64,000 bases of DNA from Flavobacterium franklandianum (lineage in GTDB: Bacteria > Bacteroidota > Bacteroidia > Flavobacteriales > Flavobacteriaceae). Made by a program: the position numbers and the translations under genes. Under the pieces are notes generated by a model. That model did no database searches. It was not told the DNA's origin and saw only the letters and a program-made list of their open reading frames with translations. The stretch spans positions 1 through 64,000 of the forward strand of contig NZ_VJZR01000001.1 of NCBI RefSeq assembly GCF_007097365.1, read 5' to 3'. Positions 36,500 through 45,405 of this stretch are shown in pieces (the stretch's first letter is position 1; each line of letters begins with the position of its first letter).

Positions 36500-37129
36500 G
36501 TGAAAACCCTTTTAGATTTAGAAAACTGGCCTAGAAAAGAACATTTTCTGTTTTTCAAACAATTCGAAGAACCCTTTTTTGGTTTAACCGTCGAAATAGA
36601 CTGTACTAAAGCCTATGCTACTGCCAAACAATTAAGAACTTCCTTTTTTGTATATTATTTGCACAAAACCATCGTTGCTGTAAACACTATTGAATCCTTT
36701 CGATATCGAATAGTAGACGATTCCATTTATATTTACGATAGTATTGACGTGTCGGCAACCATAATGCGTGAAGACCAAACTTTCGGGTTTTCATTGATTG
36801 AATATTCTCCAGATTTTGAAGTTTTTTCTGCCAATACTTTCAAGGAAATCGAAAGAATTCAAAACACATCAGGACTTTTAACTAGAGAATTTCCAAACGA
36901 TAATTTAATTCACTTTTCGGCTATTCCTTGGGTCAATTTTACCTCACTTTCTCACGCTAGAAGTTATACTTTCCCGGATAGTTGTCCCAAAATTTCTTTT
37001 GGAAAAATGACAATAGGCACTGACGGAAAAAGAACCATGTCAATTTCTATTCACGCGCACCACGGATTGATGGATGGTTTTCACGTAAGTCAATTTTTGA
37101 ATTGCTTTCAGGAATTGATGAATCAATAA
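36500..37129 (+). CDS. Chloramphenicol acetyltransferase-family protein
   Basis: 209 aa, GTG start. It has the CAT trimer fold signature with the catalytic motif HAHHGLMDGFHVS near 190-202, where HHxxxDG supplies the general base. The N-terminus LENWPRKEHFLFFKQFEEPFFG is also typical of CAT-like enzymes in Bacteroidota. Chromosomal members of this group often have no proven resistance role, so true chloramphenicol acetylation cannot be assumed. The gene is bracketed by promoter and short spacer and looks ancestral rather than mobile. Confidence 0.9.
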   Translation: MKTLLDLENWPRKEHFLFFKQFEEPFFGLTVEIDCTKAYATAKQLRTSFFVYYLHKTIVAVNTIESFRYRIVDDSIYIYDSIDVSATIMREDQTFGFSLIEYSPDFEVFSANTFKEIERIQNTSGLLTREFPNDNLIHFSAIPWVNFTSLSHARSYTFPDSCPKISFGKMTIGTDGKRTMSISIHAHHGLMDGFHVSQFLNCFQELMNQ

Positions 37130-37264
37130 TTTGAATTCATTCACTTTTTGACAAATATGGGTTCAAAAATTTCAATCTTTCCAATAAAACAACATTCATT
37201 TCGAAGGAATCCCAAGAAGTAAAATCTTTTCTAAAAGCAATCATCTGCTTTGAATTATTTTAAT

Positions 37265-37272
37265 TAAATTTG
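37265..37272 (+). promoter_or_regulatory. -7 element for the ferritin gene
   Basis: TAAATTTG fits TAnnTTTG, 17 nt before the ferritin ATG. A clear -33 was not found. Confidence 0.5.
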
Positions 37273-37289
37273 CTAAAAATTACATAATT

Positions 37290-37805
37290 ATGCTATCAAA
37301 AAACATAGAAATCGCTTTAAACAAACAAATTAGAATTGAGGCTGAGTCTTCTCAAATATATCTATCAATGGCTTGCTGGGCAGAAGTTAGTGGATTGGAA
37401 GGAATCGCCAAGTTTATGTATGCACAATCAGATGAGGAACGCCAGCATATGCTAAAATTAATAAAATATGTAAACGAGCGCGGAGGTCACGCTCAAATTA
37501 CCGATTTATCTGCCCCAAACACTTCTTACGAAACTTTTAAAGGAATGTTTGAAGCGCTTTACCAACACGAACTTTTTGTTTCAAATTCAATTAATGAATT
37601 AGTACACATCACTTTTGAAGAAAAAGATTATGCCACACACAATTTCCTGCAATGGTATGTTGCAGAACAAATTGAAGAAGAAGCAACTGCCAAAACCATT
37701 TTGGACAAAATCAATTTGATTGGCGATGACAAAGGGGGTCTTTATTTATTCGACAGAGATATTCAGCTAATTGCTGTAGCTGCTAGTGCTACTGCTCCAA
37801 AATAG
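37290..37805 (+). CDS. ftnA: Bacterial non-heme ferritin
   Basis: Iron storage protein, 171 aa, forming a 24-mer that oxidises Fe2+ and stores ferric mineral. The four-helix bundle carries the ferroxidase ligands: Glu in RIEAESSQIYL near 15-25, EERQHMLK near 49-56, and the later QIEEEATAK segment. Length and landmarks fit FtnA without heme-ligand Met of bacterioferritin. A 57-aa Cys-rich protein follows after a terminator. Confidence 0.95.
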   Translation: MLSKNIEIALNKQIRIEAESSQIYLSMACWAEVSGLEGIAKFMYAQSDEERQHMLKLIKYVNERGGHAQITDLSAPNTSYETFKGMFEALYQHELFVSNSINELVHITFEEKDYATHNFLQWYVAEQIEEEATAKTILDKINLIGDDKGGLYLFDRDIQLIAVAASATAPK

Positions 37806-37828
37806 TTTCAGTTTAGATAAAATTTATA

Positions 37829-37869
37829 AAGTCTTAAAGAATTATATTTTTCTTTAGGGCTTTTTTTTT
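37829..37869 (+). terminator. Rho-independent terminator after ferritin
   Basis: AGTCTTAAAGAA / TTCTTTAGGGCT stem of 12 bp allowing G-U pairs, followed by nine T. Confidence 0.8.
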
Positions 37870-37941
37870 AATAAAATGACATTCCTTATTTAGAATAAAT
37901 AAAAATAACATATATTTGTATAGATTATAATTCTTTACAAG

Positions 37942-38115
37942 GTGAGCAAGAAAGAGAAGGAAAAAGAAAAAAAGAATAAAAAGAAAAAAGACAGTCCTGA
38001 CAAAATCAAGAAGGCTGAAAAATGCAAGTCTAGTTGTTGTGATAAATACAAAAAAGGAGAAAAAAAAAGGTGTGATAACTGTCCAATGTTTGATTTAAAG
38101 AAAAAAGTATCCTAA
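37942..38115 (+). CDS. Small Lys- and Cys-rich protein (57 aa)
   Basis: GTG-started frame of 57 aa: a very basic N-terminus (about 18 Lys in the first 30), then CKSSCCDKYKKGEKKRCDNCP. The five Cys in a C-x3-CC-x10-C-x2-C pattern suggest metal binding. No hydrophobic helix is present, so it is soluble. It follows the ferritin terminator and ends 10 nt before its own terminator, giving a compact transcription unit. The Cys spacing and proper terminator argue for a real gene that automatic callers may miss because of its size and start. Function is unknown; iron or other metal handling is inferred from the neighbour only. Confidence 0.7.
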   Translation: MSKKEKEKEKKNKKKKDSPDKIKKAEKCKSSCCDKYKKGEKKRCDNCPMFDLKKKVS

Positions 38116-38125
38116 TTAAAAATAC

Positions 38126-38155
38126 AAATGCCCTCCTATTGAGAGGGCATTTTTT
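38126..38155 (+). terminator. Rho-independent terminator after the Cys-rich protein
   Basis: AAATGCCCTC / GAGGGCATTT is a perfect 10-bp stem with 7-nt loop and T tail, between the convergent small gene and ssb. Confidence 0.9.
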
Positions 38156-38175
38156 ATATAAAAATTTCAGTTAAA

Positions 38176-38508
38176 CTATTTACCCAAAAGTAATAATTCA
38201 TTCACAACTATTTCTGTGATGTATCTCTTTTCACCGTTTTTATCATCATAACTTCTGTGGGTTAATTTTCCTTCGATTCCGATTTGGAGGCCCTTGGTCA
38301 CATATTTTTCGATAAGGTCGGCCGTTTTCCCCCAGGCAACGACTTTGTGCCATTCGGTTTGTTCTACTTTTTCTCCTTTGTCATTTTTGTAACTATCGTT
38401 AGTAGCGATGGTTAAATTGGCTAATTTTTTTCCTCCATCAAAAGTTTTGATTTCTGGATCATTCCCTACGTTTCCGATTAACTGTACTGTGTTTTTCATT
38501 GCATTCAT
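38176..38508 (-). CDS. ssb: Short single-stranded DNA-binding protein
   Basis: 110 aa, one OB-fold: VQLIGNVGNDPEI near 8-20, LTIATNDSY, TEWHKVVAWGKTADLIEKYV and the late strand IVVNELLLLGK. It stops right after the OB-fold and lacks the Gly-rich linker and acidic tip (DDDxPF type) that recruit partners in replicative SSB. It may be a secondary SSB paralogue. Start could also be Met4. It is divergent from the DUF389 gene. Confidence 0.9.
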   Translation of the reverse strand: MNAMKNTVQLIGNVGNDPEIKTFDGGKKLANLTIATNDSYKNDKGEKVEQTEWHKVVAWGKTADLIEKYVTKGLQIGIEGKLTHRSYDDKNGEKRYITEIVVNELLLLGK

Positions 38509-38597
38509 GGCGTGTAAAATTTAAATTGTTTATATATAGTTTGTTGAATTGTTCGTTCAAATCAACAGGGCAAAGATGCGACAGCTCAAAAACTTTA

Positions 38598-38640
38598 TTC
38601 GGTTGATAACTATTTACTTTCGGTTGTAACTATTTGTAAC
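38598..38640. repeat. Direct repeat in the ssb/DUF389 divergent promoter region
   Basis: TTCGGTTGATAACTATTTAC (38598-38617) is followed by a near-copy TTCGGTTGTAACTATTTGTAAC (38619-38640) with one missing base. The two 20-nt units sit just upstream of the DUF389 -33 element and could be operator sites for either gene. Confidence 0.6.
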
Positions 38641-38642
38641 CG

Positions 38643-38672
38643 TTTGTAAATGGAAATTATTTAGTATATTTG
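38643..38672 (+). promoter_or_regulatory. Full Bacteroidota promoter for the DUF389 gene
   Basis: TTTG at 38643-38646, an 18-nt spacer, and TATATTTG at 38665-38672. This matches both -33 and -7 consensus elements and is one of the best promoters in the window. The ATG is 68 nt further on. Confidence 0.75.
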
Positions 38673-38740
38673 ATTGATTTTTAAAGAATTATTAATTTTT
38701 AGAAGACTCAAACAATTTTTAATAAAAACGATTAAAAAGA

Positions 38741-40045
38741 ATGATTTATAAAATATTAAAATTTACCGACCTTCATTCTGGAGAAGAAGACAAACAAAAA
38801 GTTTTAGAAAATGTAAAATCTAATATCTCTTTTCGAGGTTCAAACTTATGGATATTAGCCTGCGCCATTGTAGTCGCTTCGATCGGGTTGAATGTAAATT
38901 CGACAGCCGTAATTATTGGTGCAATGCTTATTTCTCCATTGATGGGGCCAATCATTGGTGCTGGCTTTGGACTCGGAATGTATGATTCTGAATTGGTAAA
39001 AAAATCTTTAAAAAACCTTATAATAGCTACAATCGTTAGTTTAGTAGTCTCAACAACTTACTTTTATTTAAGTCCTTTTAAAGAAACCCAATCTGAATTA
39101 CTGGCGAGAACATCCCCAAATATTTATGATGTTTTGATTGCTTTTTTTGGGGGACTAGTTGGAGTAATTGCCATCACAAGAGTCGAAAAAGGAAACCCAA
39201 TTCCTGGAGTTGCCATCGCTACAGCATTAATGCCACCGCTATGTACTGCAGGATATGGATTGGCTATTGGAAACTTAAAATTCTTTTTAGGCGCGCTGTT
39301 TTTATACATAATCAACTGTGTTTTTATTTGTATTTCTACCTTTCTAATTGTAAAATATTTGAAATATCCAGCTGTACAACAAGTCAATGCCAAACGCCAA
39401 AAACAAATAAAATACGGAATTACAGCCTTGACATTGATAATGATGATTCCGAGTATATTTTTTGCTTACATTCTAGTTCAAGAAAAAGAAACGAATCAGA
39501 AAATCAATCTCTTTATTGAAAATGAATTTACAAACAAAGGCTATACTATCCTGTATAAAAAGATAAATCTAAAAACCAATCCTAAAAAAATTGACCTTGC
39601 TTTTTTGAGAAAAAAATTCAATGCCGAAGAAATTAAGTCGCTCAACAAGACCTTAATTTATTACCAAATTAAAAATACAAAATTGAATATCAGTCAAGAC
39701 ACTACCGATATTAAGAAATACATATTAGACCAAATCAATTCGGGAAAAACTAATTTGGATGCAAAAGACATTACAATCAGCCAATTGAAAAATGCAATTG
39801 CCTCCAACAAATATAATAACAAAGCACTTCTGGAGGAAATAAAAATTATTTTTCCTGAAATTGAAAACATATCGCTGTCCAATCACAGTTTTAATAAAAA
39901 TAAAGACAGTGCTTCTGTTCGTCCTGTTTTGATTTACGATAGTAAAACCAATTTGACCGATGAGTCCAAACGAAAACTAAAATTGTGGTTGCAAAAAAGA
40001 CTCTCTAAAGAGAAAATAGAAATCTATAAACAAGAAAATAATTAA
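38741..40045 (+). CDS. DUF389 / TIGR00341 membrane protein
   Basis: 434 aa. The first half (about 40-250) has six or so TM helices with the DUF389 motif VIIGAMLISPLMGPIIGAGFGLG near 61-83 and GVAIATALMPPLCTAGYGLAIG near 150-171. The second half (about 250-434) is a polar, Lys-rich soluble domain not typical of the short family members. Function is unknown; some relatives are linked to stress. It is transcribed from a consensus promoter. Confidence 0.92.
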   Translation: MIYKILKFTDLHSGEEDKQKVLENVKSNISFRGSNLWILACAIVVASIGLNVNSTAVIIGAMLISPLMGPIIGAGFGLGMYDSELVKKSLKNLIIATIVSLVVSTTYFYLSPFKETQSELLARTSPNIYDVLIAFFGGLVGVIAITRVEKGNPIPGVAIATALMPPLCTAGYGLAIGNLKFFLGALFLYIINCVFICISTFLIVKYLKYPAVQQVNAKRQKQIKYGITALTLIMMIPSIFFAYILVQEKETNQKINLFIENEFTNKGYTILYKKINLKTNPKKIDLAFLRKKFNAEEIKSLNKTLIYYQIKNTKLNISQDTTDIKKYILDQINSGKTNLDAKDITISQLKNAIASNKYNNKALLEEIKIIFPEIENISLSNHSFNKNKDSASVRPVLIYDSKTNLTDESKRKLKLWLQKRLSKEKIEIYKQENN

Positions 40046-40122
40046 TCAAAAAGTGTCTAACTCATTTGTCCTGTATAGATTTTGCAAACAAAGAGTTTTG
40101 TCAAGCCAAGTATCAAAAAGTT

Positions 40123-41655
40123 ATGCAAACTAAAATAAAGAAAGTGGTATTGCGGAATCTGCAAATTGAAGACTACAAGGAGCTGAAGAAATCAATGAAA
40201 ATGGCTTATCCCGAGTTTGAAAATTCCTACTGGAGAGAACAAGACATTGAAATTTTACTAAAGTTGTTTCCCGATGGACAAATAGTGGTTATGGCAGACG
40301 GAAAAGTGGTTGGTGCTGCTTTATCTTTAATTCTAGATGAAAATTTGGTCGACAAGAATCCTAATTATGCCAAAATAACTGGAAATTATACTTTTTCGAC
40401 GCATAATCCAAAAGGCGAAATTCTATACGGAATCGACGTATTCATAAACCCTGATTATAGAGGTTTACGCCTCGGCAGACGATTGTATGATGCCCGAAAA
40501 GAATTGTGCGAAAAACTAAATCTAAAATCCATCGTTTTTGCTGGGAGAATTCCAAATTACAACGAACACTCCAAAAAGCTAACTCCCAAAAAATATATCG
40601 ACAAAGTAAAACGAAAAGAATTGCACGATCCAGTGCTTTCCTTTCAGTTGAGTAATGATTTTCACGTGATGCGGATTATGAAAAACTATCTTGAAGGTGA
40701 TGTCGATTCCAAAGAATTTGCCGTTTTATTGGAATGGAACAATATATATTATGACGAAAGTCCCGTATTGATAAACACCCCAAAAAGCACCATCCGACTC
40801 GGATTAATCCAATGGCAAATGCGTCCGTTGGCCAACTTGGAAGCGTTATTCGAACAAGCCGAATTTTTTATTGACGCCGTTTCTGGTTACAAAAGTGATT
40901 TTGCTGTTTTCCCCGAGTTGTTCATAGCCCCATTGATGGCAGATTACAATCATTTGTCCGAACCAGATGCCATCAGAGAATTAGCCAAATACGCAGACCC
41001 AATTCGCAAAAAATTTCAAGAATTTGCCATTTCTTACAACATCAACATCATTTCGGGAAGTATGCCTTATATGGAAAATGGCACTTTGTACAATGTTGGT
41101 TTTCTATGCAAAAGAGACGGAACTTCCGAAATGTATTATAAAATTCATATTACCCCAAATGAAGTCCTACATTGGGGAATGAAAGGCGGTTCGCAAATTA
41201 AAACTTTCGACACCGATTGTGGAAAAATTGGTATTATGATTTGTTACGACGTTGAATTCCCGGAACTCTCCAGACTATTGGCCGATGAAGAAATGAATAT
41301 TTTATTTGTGCCATTTTTGACCGATACACAAAGTGGTTACACCAGAGTAAGACACTGCTCGCAAGCTCGAGCCATCGAAAACGAATGTTATGTCGCCATT
41401 GCTGGATGCGTTGGAAATCTTCCAAAAGTAAACAATATGGATATTCAATATGCGCAAACAGCCGTTTTCACACCATCTGATTTTGCTTTTCCAAGCACTG
41501 GAATAAAGGCAGAAACAACACCCAATACAGAAATGACGTTGATTGTCGACGTTGATTTGGATTTGTTGAAAGAGTTGCACGAACACGGAAGCGCCCGAAT
41601 CCTAAAAGACCGTCGAACCGATTTATATGAAATTAAAAGAGTAAATAAAGCGTGA
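40123..41655 (+). CDS. GNAT acetyltransferase fused to a carbon-nitrogen hydrolase
   Basis: About 510 aa with two enzyme domains. The GNAT domain (about 1-200) has GEILYGIDVFINPDYRGLRLGRRL with the acetyl-CoA loop near 112-124. The nitrilase-like domain (about 225-505) has catalytic Glu in FAVFPELF, Lys in YYKIHITP and Cys in GIMICYDVEFPE. The ATG at 40123 is chosen over a TTG at 40066. Similar GNAT-nitrilase fusions occur across bacteria, but the substrate is unknown. The downstream YfiT-like gene starts inside its stop codon (TGATG), so translation is coupled. Confidence 0.92.
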   Translation: MQTKIKKVVLRNLQIEDYKELKKSMKMAYPEFENSYWREQDIEILLKLFPDGQIVVMADGKVVGAALSLILDENLVDKNPNYAKITGNYTFSTHNPKGEILYGIDVFINPDYRGLRLGRRLYDARKELCEKLNLKSIVFAGRIPNYNEHSKKLTPKKYIDKVKRKELHDPVLSFQLSNDFHVMRIMKNYLEGDVDSKEFAVLLEWNNIYYDESPVLINTPKSTIRLGLIQWQMRPLANLEALFEQAEFFIDAVSGYKSDFAVFPELFIAPLMADYNHLSEPDAIRELAKYADPIRKKFQEFAISYNINIISGSMPYMENGTLYNVGFLCKRDGTSEMYYKIHITPNEVLHWGMKGGSQIKTFDTDCGKIGIMICYDVEFPELSRLLADEEMNILFVPFLTDTQSGYTRVRHCSQARAIENECYVAIAGCVGNLPKVNNMDIQYAQTAVFTPSDFAFPSTGIKAETTPNTEMTLIVDVDLDLLKELHEHGSARILKDRRTDLYEIKRVNKA

Positions 41656-42203
41656 TGAAAAACAATTTAGACCTCGAAAAACTAAAGTTTCCGACAGGAA
41701 AATGTCCGAAAATTGATGATGTGTCCGAAAATGATTTGGAAACTTGGATTGCTGTTATTGAAAATTTTCCAATCAAAATAAAAGCACTGACTTCAGTCCT
41801 TTCTGTCGAAGAATTGAATTGGATTTATCGTCCAAAAGGCTGGAGCATCAAACAAGTGGTGCATCATTGTGCCGATAGTCATATGAATAGTTTAATTCGA
41901 TTCAAACTCGCTTTGACCGAAGATGTTCCCACCATAAAACCGTATGAAGAAGCTCTTTGGGCTGAACTCGCCGATGGCAATTCTAACGACATTTCGCCCT
42001 CCATTCAAATCATCGAAGGCGTTCACGCACGTTGGGTTTTAATTCTGAAAAGTCTTGGTTCAACAGCATTAAAACGACAATTTTTTCATCCAGAAAACCT
42101 TAAAATAGCCAATTTAGAGGAAACTGTTGGGGTGTATGCTTGGCATTGCAACCATCATTTGGCACATATAAAACAAGCCTTGTTGCACAAAGGTCAATTT
42201 TAA
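41655..42203 (+). CDS. DinB/YfiT-like metal-dependent thiol S-transferase family protein
   Basis: 182 aa resembling YfiT/BstA-type enzymes: YRPKGWSIKQVVHHCADSHMN near 57-77 and the His-rich WHCNHHLAHIKQAL near 163-176. Together these form a three-His metal site in a four-helix bundle. In Firmicutes such proteins act as bacillithiol S-transferases. A bacilliredoxin gene at 61 kb in this window agrees with bacillithiol use. Start overlaps the preceding stop by one base. Confidence 0.85.
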   Translation: MKNNLDLEKLKFPTGKCPKIDDVSENDLETWIAVIENFPIKIKALTSVLSVEELNWIYRPKGWSIKQVVHHCADSHMNSLIRFKLALTEDVPTIKPYEEALWAELADGNSNDISPSIQIIEGVHARWVLILKSLGSTALKRQFFHPENLKIANLEETVGVYAWHCNHHLAHIKQALLHKGQF

Positions 42204-42291
42204 GAAATGAATCTATTGAGTTATATGAAAACATTTAAAATAAATTTCAAATCATTAATAAATTGTAACTATTTAGAATAACAATAATTTT

Positions 42292-42425
42292 CAATTGCCT
42301 CTAGCTTTAGCTGGAGGAGTAGGAAATGAATGTAGCATTGGCTTTAGCCAAAAACTATGCTGTTTTGGCTAAAGCCACAAAGGGCATCAACATTGCATAC
42401 CACCAGCTAAAGCTGGAGTCAATTA
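42292..42425. repeat. Nested REP-like palindromic element
   Basis: Outer arms: TCTAGCTTTAGCTGGAGG near 42299-42317 and its imperfect complement near 42400-42419. Inner arms: TGGCTTTAGCCAAAA (42339-42353) and TTTTGGCTAAAGCCA (42363-42377), a perfect 15-bp pair around a 9-nt loop. Each arm is itself a small palindrome (AGCTTTAGCT, GGCTTTAGCC). The design resembles REP/BIME elements. No transposase is nearby. The other bases in 42204-42567 show no gene. Confidence 0.8.
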
Positions 42426-42567
42426 ATGTGTTGAAAATAGTATCTGCTGGATAGTTACAAGAAATTAAGGTTCATCAAGAAAAACATAAAACTTAATTTC
42501 TAAATGCCTCTTAATGGTTTAAAAAAATGTTTGCAATATTTACTATAGAATTTAAAAACAAAAAACT

Positions 42568-42918
42568 ATGGACAAAACCTGCCTAGAATGTGGAGACAAA
42601 ATTGTGGGTCGCGAAGACAAAAAGTTTTGCAGCGATGGTTGCCGCAACGCCTACAATAACAAAATAAACAAAGACAGCACCAATTTTATGCGCAACGTAA
42701 ACAACAAATTGCGCAAAAATTACCGGATTCTATCAGCATTGAATGTCGACGGTAAAGGAAAAACTACCAAATCAAAACTGTTGAGTAAAGGTTATGACTT
42801 TGAGTTTTTTACAAATATTTTGGAAACTAAAACAGGAAACACCTATTTTTTTGTTTATGATCAAGGCTATCGTGTTTTAGAAGACGACTATTACATGCTT
42901 GTCAAAAAAGAACTTTAG
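42568..42918 (+). CDS. DUF2116-type zinc-ribbon protein
   Basis: 116 aa. The N-terminal treble-clef-like motif CLECGDKIVGREDKKFCSDGC near 5-25 has four Cys for zinc. The middle contains RNVNNKLRKNYRILSAL and a beta-rich C-terminus. Zinc ribbons of this group suggest nucleic acid or protein contact. It overlaps the possible upstream extension of the M28 peptidase ORF but not the start chosen for that gene, which is 16 nt beyond this stop. Confidence 0.85.
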   Translation: MDKTCLECGDKIVGREDKKFCSDGCRNAYNNKINKDSTNFMRNVNNKLRKNYRILSALNVDGKGKTTKSKLLSKGYDFEFFTNILETKTGNTYFFVYDQGYRVLEDDYYMLVKKEL

Positions 42919-42934
42919 ACCCAATTCTATCCCT

Positions 42935-45325
42935 ATGAAAAAAAATTATTCCTCCATTTTATCCGTATTGTTTATCCTTGGATTCCTTGGATTTACATTC
43001 TTCGCGATGATGCCCCAATGGACATCCGATGACGATGCTCCACTTGCTGAGTTTTCGACCAAAAGAGCTTTAGAACAAGTGAAAAACATTTCGCAAAAAC
43101 CACATTTTGTGGGTTCCGAAAATCACGAGGTCGTGGCTAATTATTTGGTAGAAGAACTCCAAAATATGGGGTTAGAAACTTCCATTCAAGAAGGTTATTC
43201 TTTTTCAGATTGGGGAACATTGACCAAATGCAAAAACATCTTGTCTCGAATTAAGGGAACAAATAGCAACAAAGCCTTGCTCCTGCTTTCGCATTATGAC
43301 AGCGCGCCACATTCCTATTCAAAAGGAGCTAGCGATGCAGGTTCTGGCGTGGCAACGATTCTCGAAAGTGTTCGTGCTTTTACTTACAACAAAAAACAAC
43401 ACCAGAACGACATTATTATTCTGTTTACAGATGCCGAAGAATTGGGTTTGAATGGTGCGGCGCTTTTTGTAACCCAACACAATTGGGCTAAAGAAGTGGG
43501 TTTGGTCTTGAATTTTGAAGCACGAGGTTCTTCGGGACCAAGTTATATGTTGATGGAAACCAATGCTGGAAATGCTGGATTGGTCAACCAATTCTCGGCC
43601 GCCAATGCCAAATATTCGGTTTCGAATTCCTTGATGTACAGCATTTATAAAATGTTGCCCAACGACACCGATTTAACTATTTTTAGAGAACAAGGCAATA
43701 TTCAAGGCTACAATTTTGCCTTTATAGACGGACATTACAATTACCACACGGCTCAGGACGATGTTAATCATTTGAGTAAGAAAACCTTGACACATCAAGG
43801 AAAATATTTGATGCCGCTGTTGGATTATTTTTCGAATGCTGATTTAAATACGACACAAACCACTGAAGATGATGTCTATTTTTCGATTCCATTTAGCTTC
43901 ATAAGCTACCCGTTTAGTTGGGTTTTACCAATGGTAATCATCGCTTTTGGGCTTTTGCTGATTTTACTATTTTTCGGAATTGCCAAAAGAATTTTATTCC
44001 TCAATGAAATCGCAAAGGGATTTATTCCGTTTTTGGGTTCGTTAATCGTTTCGGGATTAATCACGTTTTTGGGATGGAAATTATTATTGATAATTTACCC
44101 ACAATACAACGATTTGCTCAACGGATTTACCTATAATGGACACGATTATGTTGCCGCTTTCACGCTGTTGACTTTGTCGATTTGTTTTGCTTTTTACCAA
44201 CGTTTTTCTGCCAAAAAAGTAACGATGAATCATTCGGTTGCGCCCTTATTCTTTTGGATTCTGATCAACGGATTCATCGCATTCTTCTTAAAAGGTGCCG
44301 GATTCTTGATTATTCCCGCTTTTGCAGGATTGCTGATGTTGACTTCATTTGTATTAACACAAAGGTCAAAATGGATTTTGAACCTGTTTTTGAGCATTCC
44401 CGCTTTGTTGCTTATCGCACCGTTTATCCAAATGTTCCCAATAGGTTTAGGATTGAAAGTATTATTTGGAAGTGCCATTCTCACCGCTTTGACCTTTGGT
44501 TTATTGCTACCTATTTTTGGTTCGTTTATGCGAAAAGGAATGGCTTCTGTGATTTTTTTAGTATTGTCAATTGGCTTTTTTGCCAAAGCACATTATGAAT
44601 CCGGCTATGAATTGGGCAAAGCCAAATCCAATAGTTTGGTCTATGTTTTGGATGCTGACAAAAACAAAGCAACTTGGGCTACTTACGACACCAATCTGGA
44701 CGAATGGACGAAAACTTATTTAGGTCAAAACCCAAAAGACGCCAAAATTCTAAGCTCCATTTCGTTACCCAGCAAATACAAAACAGAATTCACTTTCTCT
44801 GCCGATGCGCCAATGAAAACCCTTTCGAGACCCATTGTAGAATTCCTGAAAGACAGCGTTGTTGGCGGTAATCGCTATTTGAAAATCCGAATCACTCCAA
44901 CCCGAAAAGTGAATCGCTACGATGTTTTTGCCAATAAAAATCTAGTTTTTCAGAATTTCAAGGCCAATGGTTTGACGTTGTTGGGACAAAAAGGTTCCAA
45001 ATACGAACGAAAAGGCAAGAAATTGTTGAGTTATTATGTGGTCGATCAATTGCCGTTGGAAATTGAATTCAGTGTTGCCGCTACCAGCATTTTGGATTTG
45101 GATTTAATGGAAAGCTCTTTCGATTTGATGAATAATCCTCTTTTTCCAATGGCAAAAAGAGCCGATTGGATGATGCCAACACCTTTTATTTTGAATGATG
45201 CAGTTGTAATTAAAGAGAAAATTAAACCATCGCCAAGATTGGTAAAACCCATTGCTGTGAAAGTTAGGAATGCCATTGAAAAAGATAGTTTGGGGATTCA
45301 AAAGGACAGTTTGAGGAAGCCGTAA
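42935..45325 (+). CDS. M28-family membrane aminopeptidase-like protein
   Basis: About 796 aa zinc exopeptidase anchored in the membrane. A TM helix near 10-28 is followed by a periplasmic M28 domain (about 45-310): metal ligands in LLLSHYDSAPH and GASDAGSGVATIL, catalytic Glu-Glu in FTDAEELGLNGAA, and DGHYNYHTAQDD with the last His. Then come about eight TM helices (about 330-590) and a C-terminal beta-rich periplasmic domain of about 200 residues. The plan matches eukaryotic-like ER/vacuolar M28 proteins with TM bundles. The start at 42935 is chosen over an upstream TTG. Confidence 0.92.
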   Translation: MKKNYSSILSVLFILGFLGFTFFAMMPQWTSDDDAPLAEFSTKRALEQVKNISQKPHFVGSENHEVVANYLVEELQNMGLETSIQEGYSFSDWGTLTKCKNILSRIKGTNSNKALLLLSHYDSAPHSYSKGASDAGSGVATILESVRAFTYNKKQHQNDIIILFTDAEELGLNGAALFVTQHNWAKEVGLVLNFEARGSSGPSYMLMETNAGNAGLVNQFSAANAKYSVSNSLMYSIYKMLPNDTDLTIFREQGNIQGYNFAFIDGHYNYHTAQDDVNHLSKKTLTHQGKYLMPLLDYFSNADLNTTQTTEDDVYFSIPFSFISYPFSWVLPMVIIAFGLLLILLFFGIAKRILFLNEIAKGFIPFLGSLIVSGLITFLGWKLLLIIYPQYNDLLNGFTYNGHDYVAAFTLLTLSICFAFYQRFSAKKVTMNHSVAPLFFWILINGFIAFFLKGAGFLIIPAFAGLLMLTSFVLTQRSKWILNLFLSIPALLLIAPFIQMFPIGLGLKVLFGSAILTALTFGLLLPIFGSFMRKGMASVIFLVLSIGFFAKAHYESGYELGKAKSNSLVYVLDADKNKATWATYDTNLDEWTKTYLGQNPKDAKILSSISLPSKYKTEFTFSADAPMKTLSRPIVEFLKDSVVGGNRYLKIRITPTRKVNRYDVFANKNLVFQNFKANGLTLLGQKGSKYERKGKKLLSYYVVDQLPLEIEFSVAATSILDLDLMESSFDLMNNPLFPMAKRADWMMPTPFILNDAVVIKEKIKPSPRLVKPIAVKVRNAIEKDSLGIQKDSLRKP

Positions 45326-45405
45326 TAATGTGTGGTCACAAATATGAATCATTTGAACAAAGCTTGATGAAATTAAGAATCAATGGAAAATCGAACTAAA
45401 TCAAT

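Noticed and set aside
36500..37129. CAT-family gene as an acquired resistance gene
   Set aside because: No mobile element, no composition shift and ordinary chromosomal neighbours; family members often have other roles.
42292..42425. Complete insertion sequence
   Set aside because: There is no transposase frame and no target-site duplication that I can see; it fits a REP-like element.
44182..44598. 138-aa ORF within the M28 peptidase gene
   Set aside because: It overlaps the TM region of the peptidase in another frame and has no independent support.
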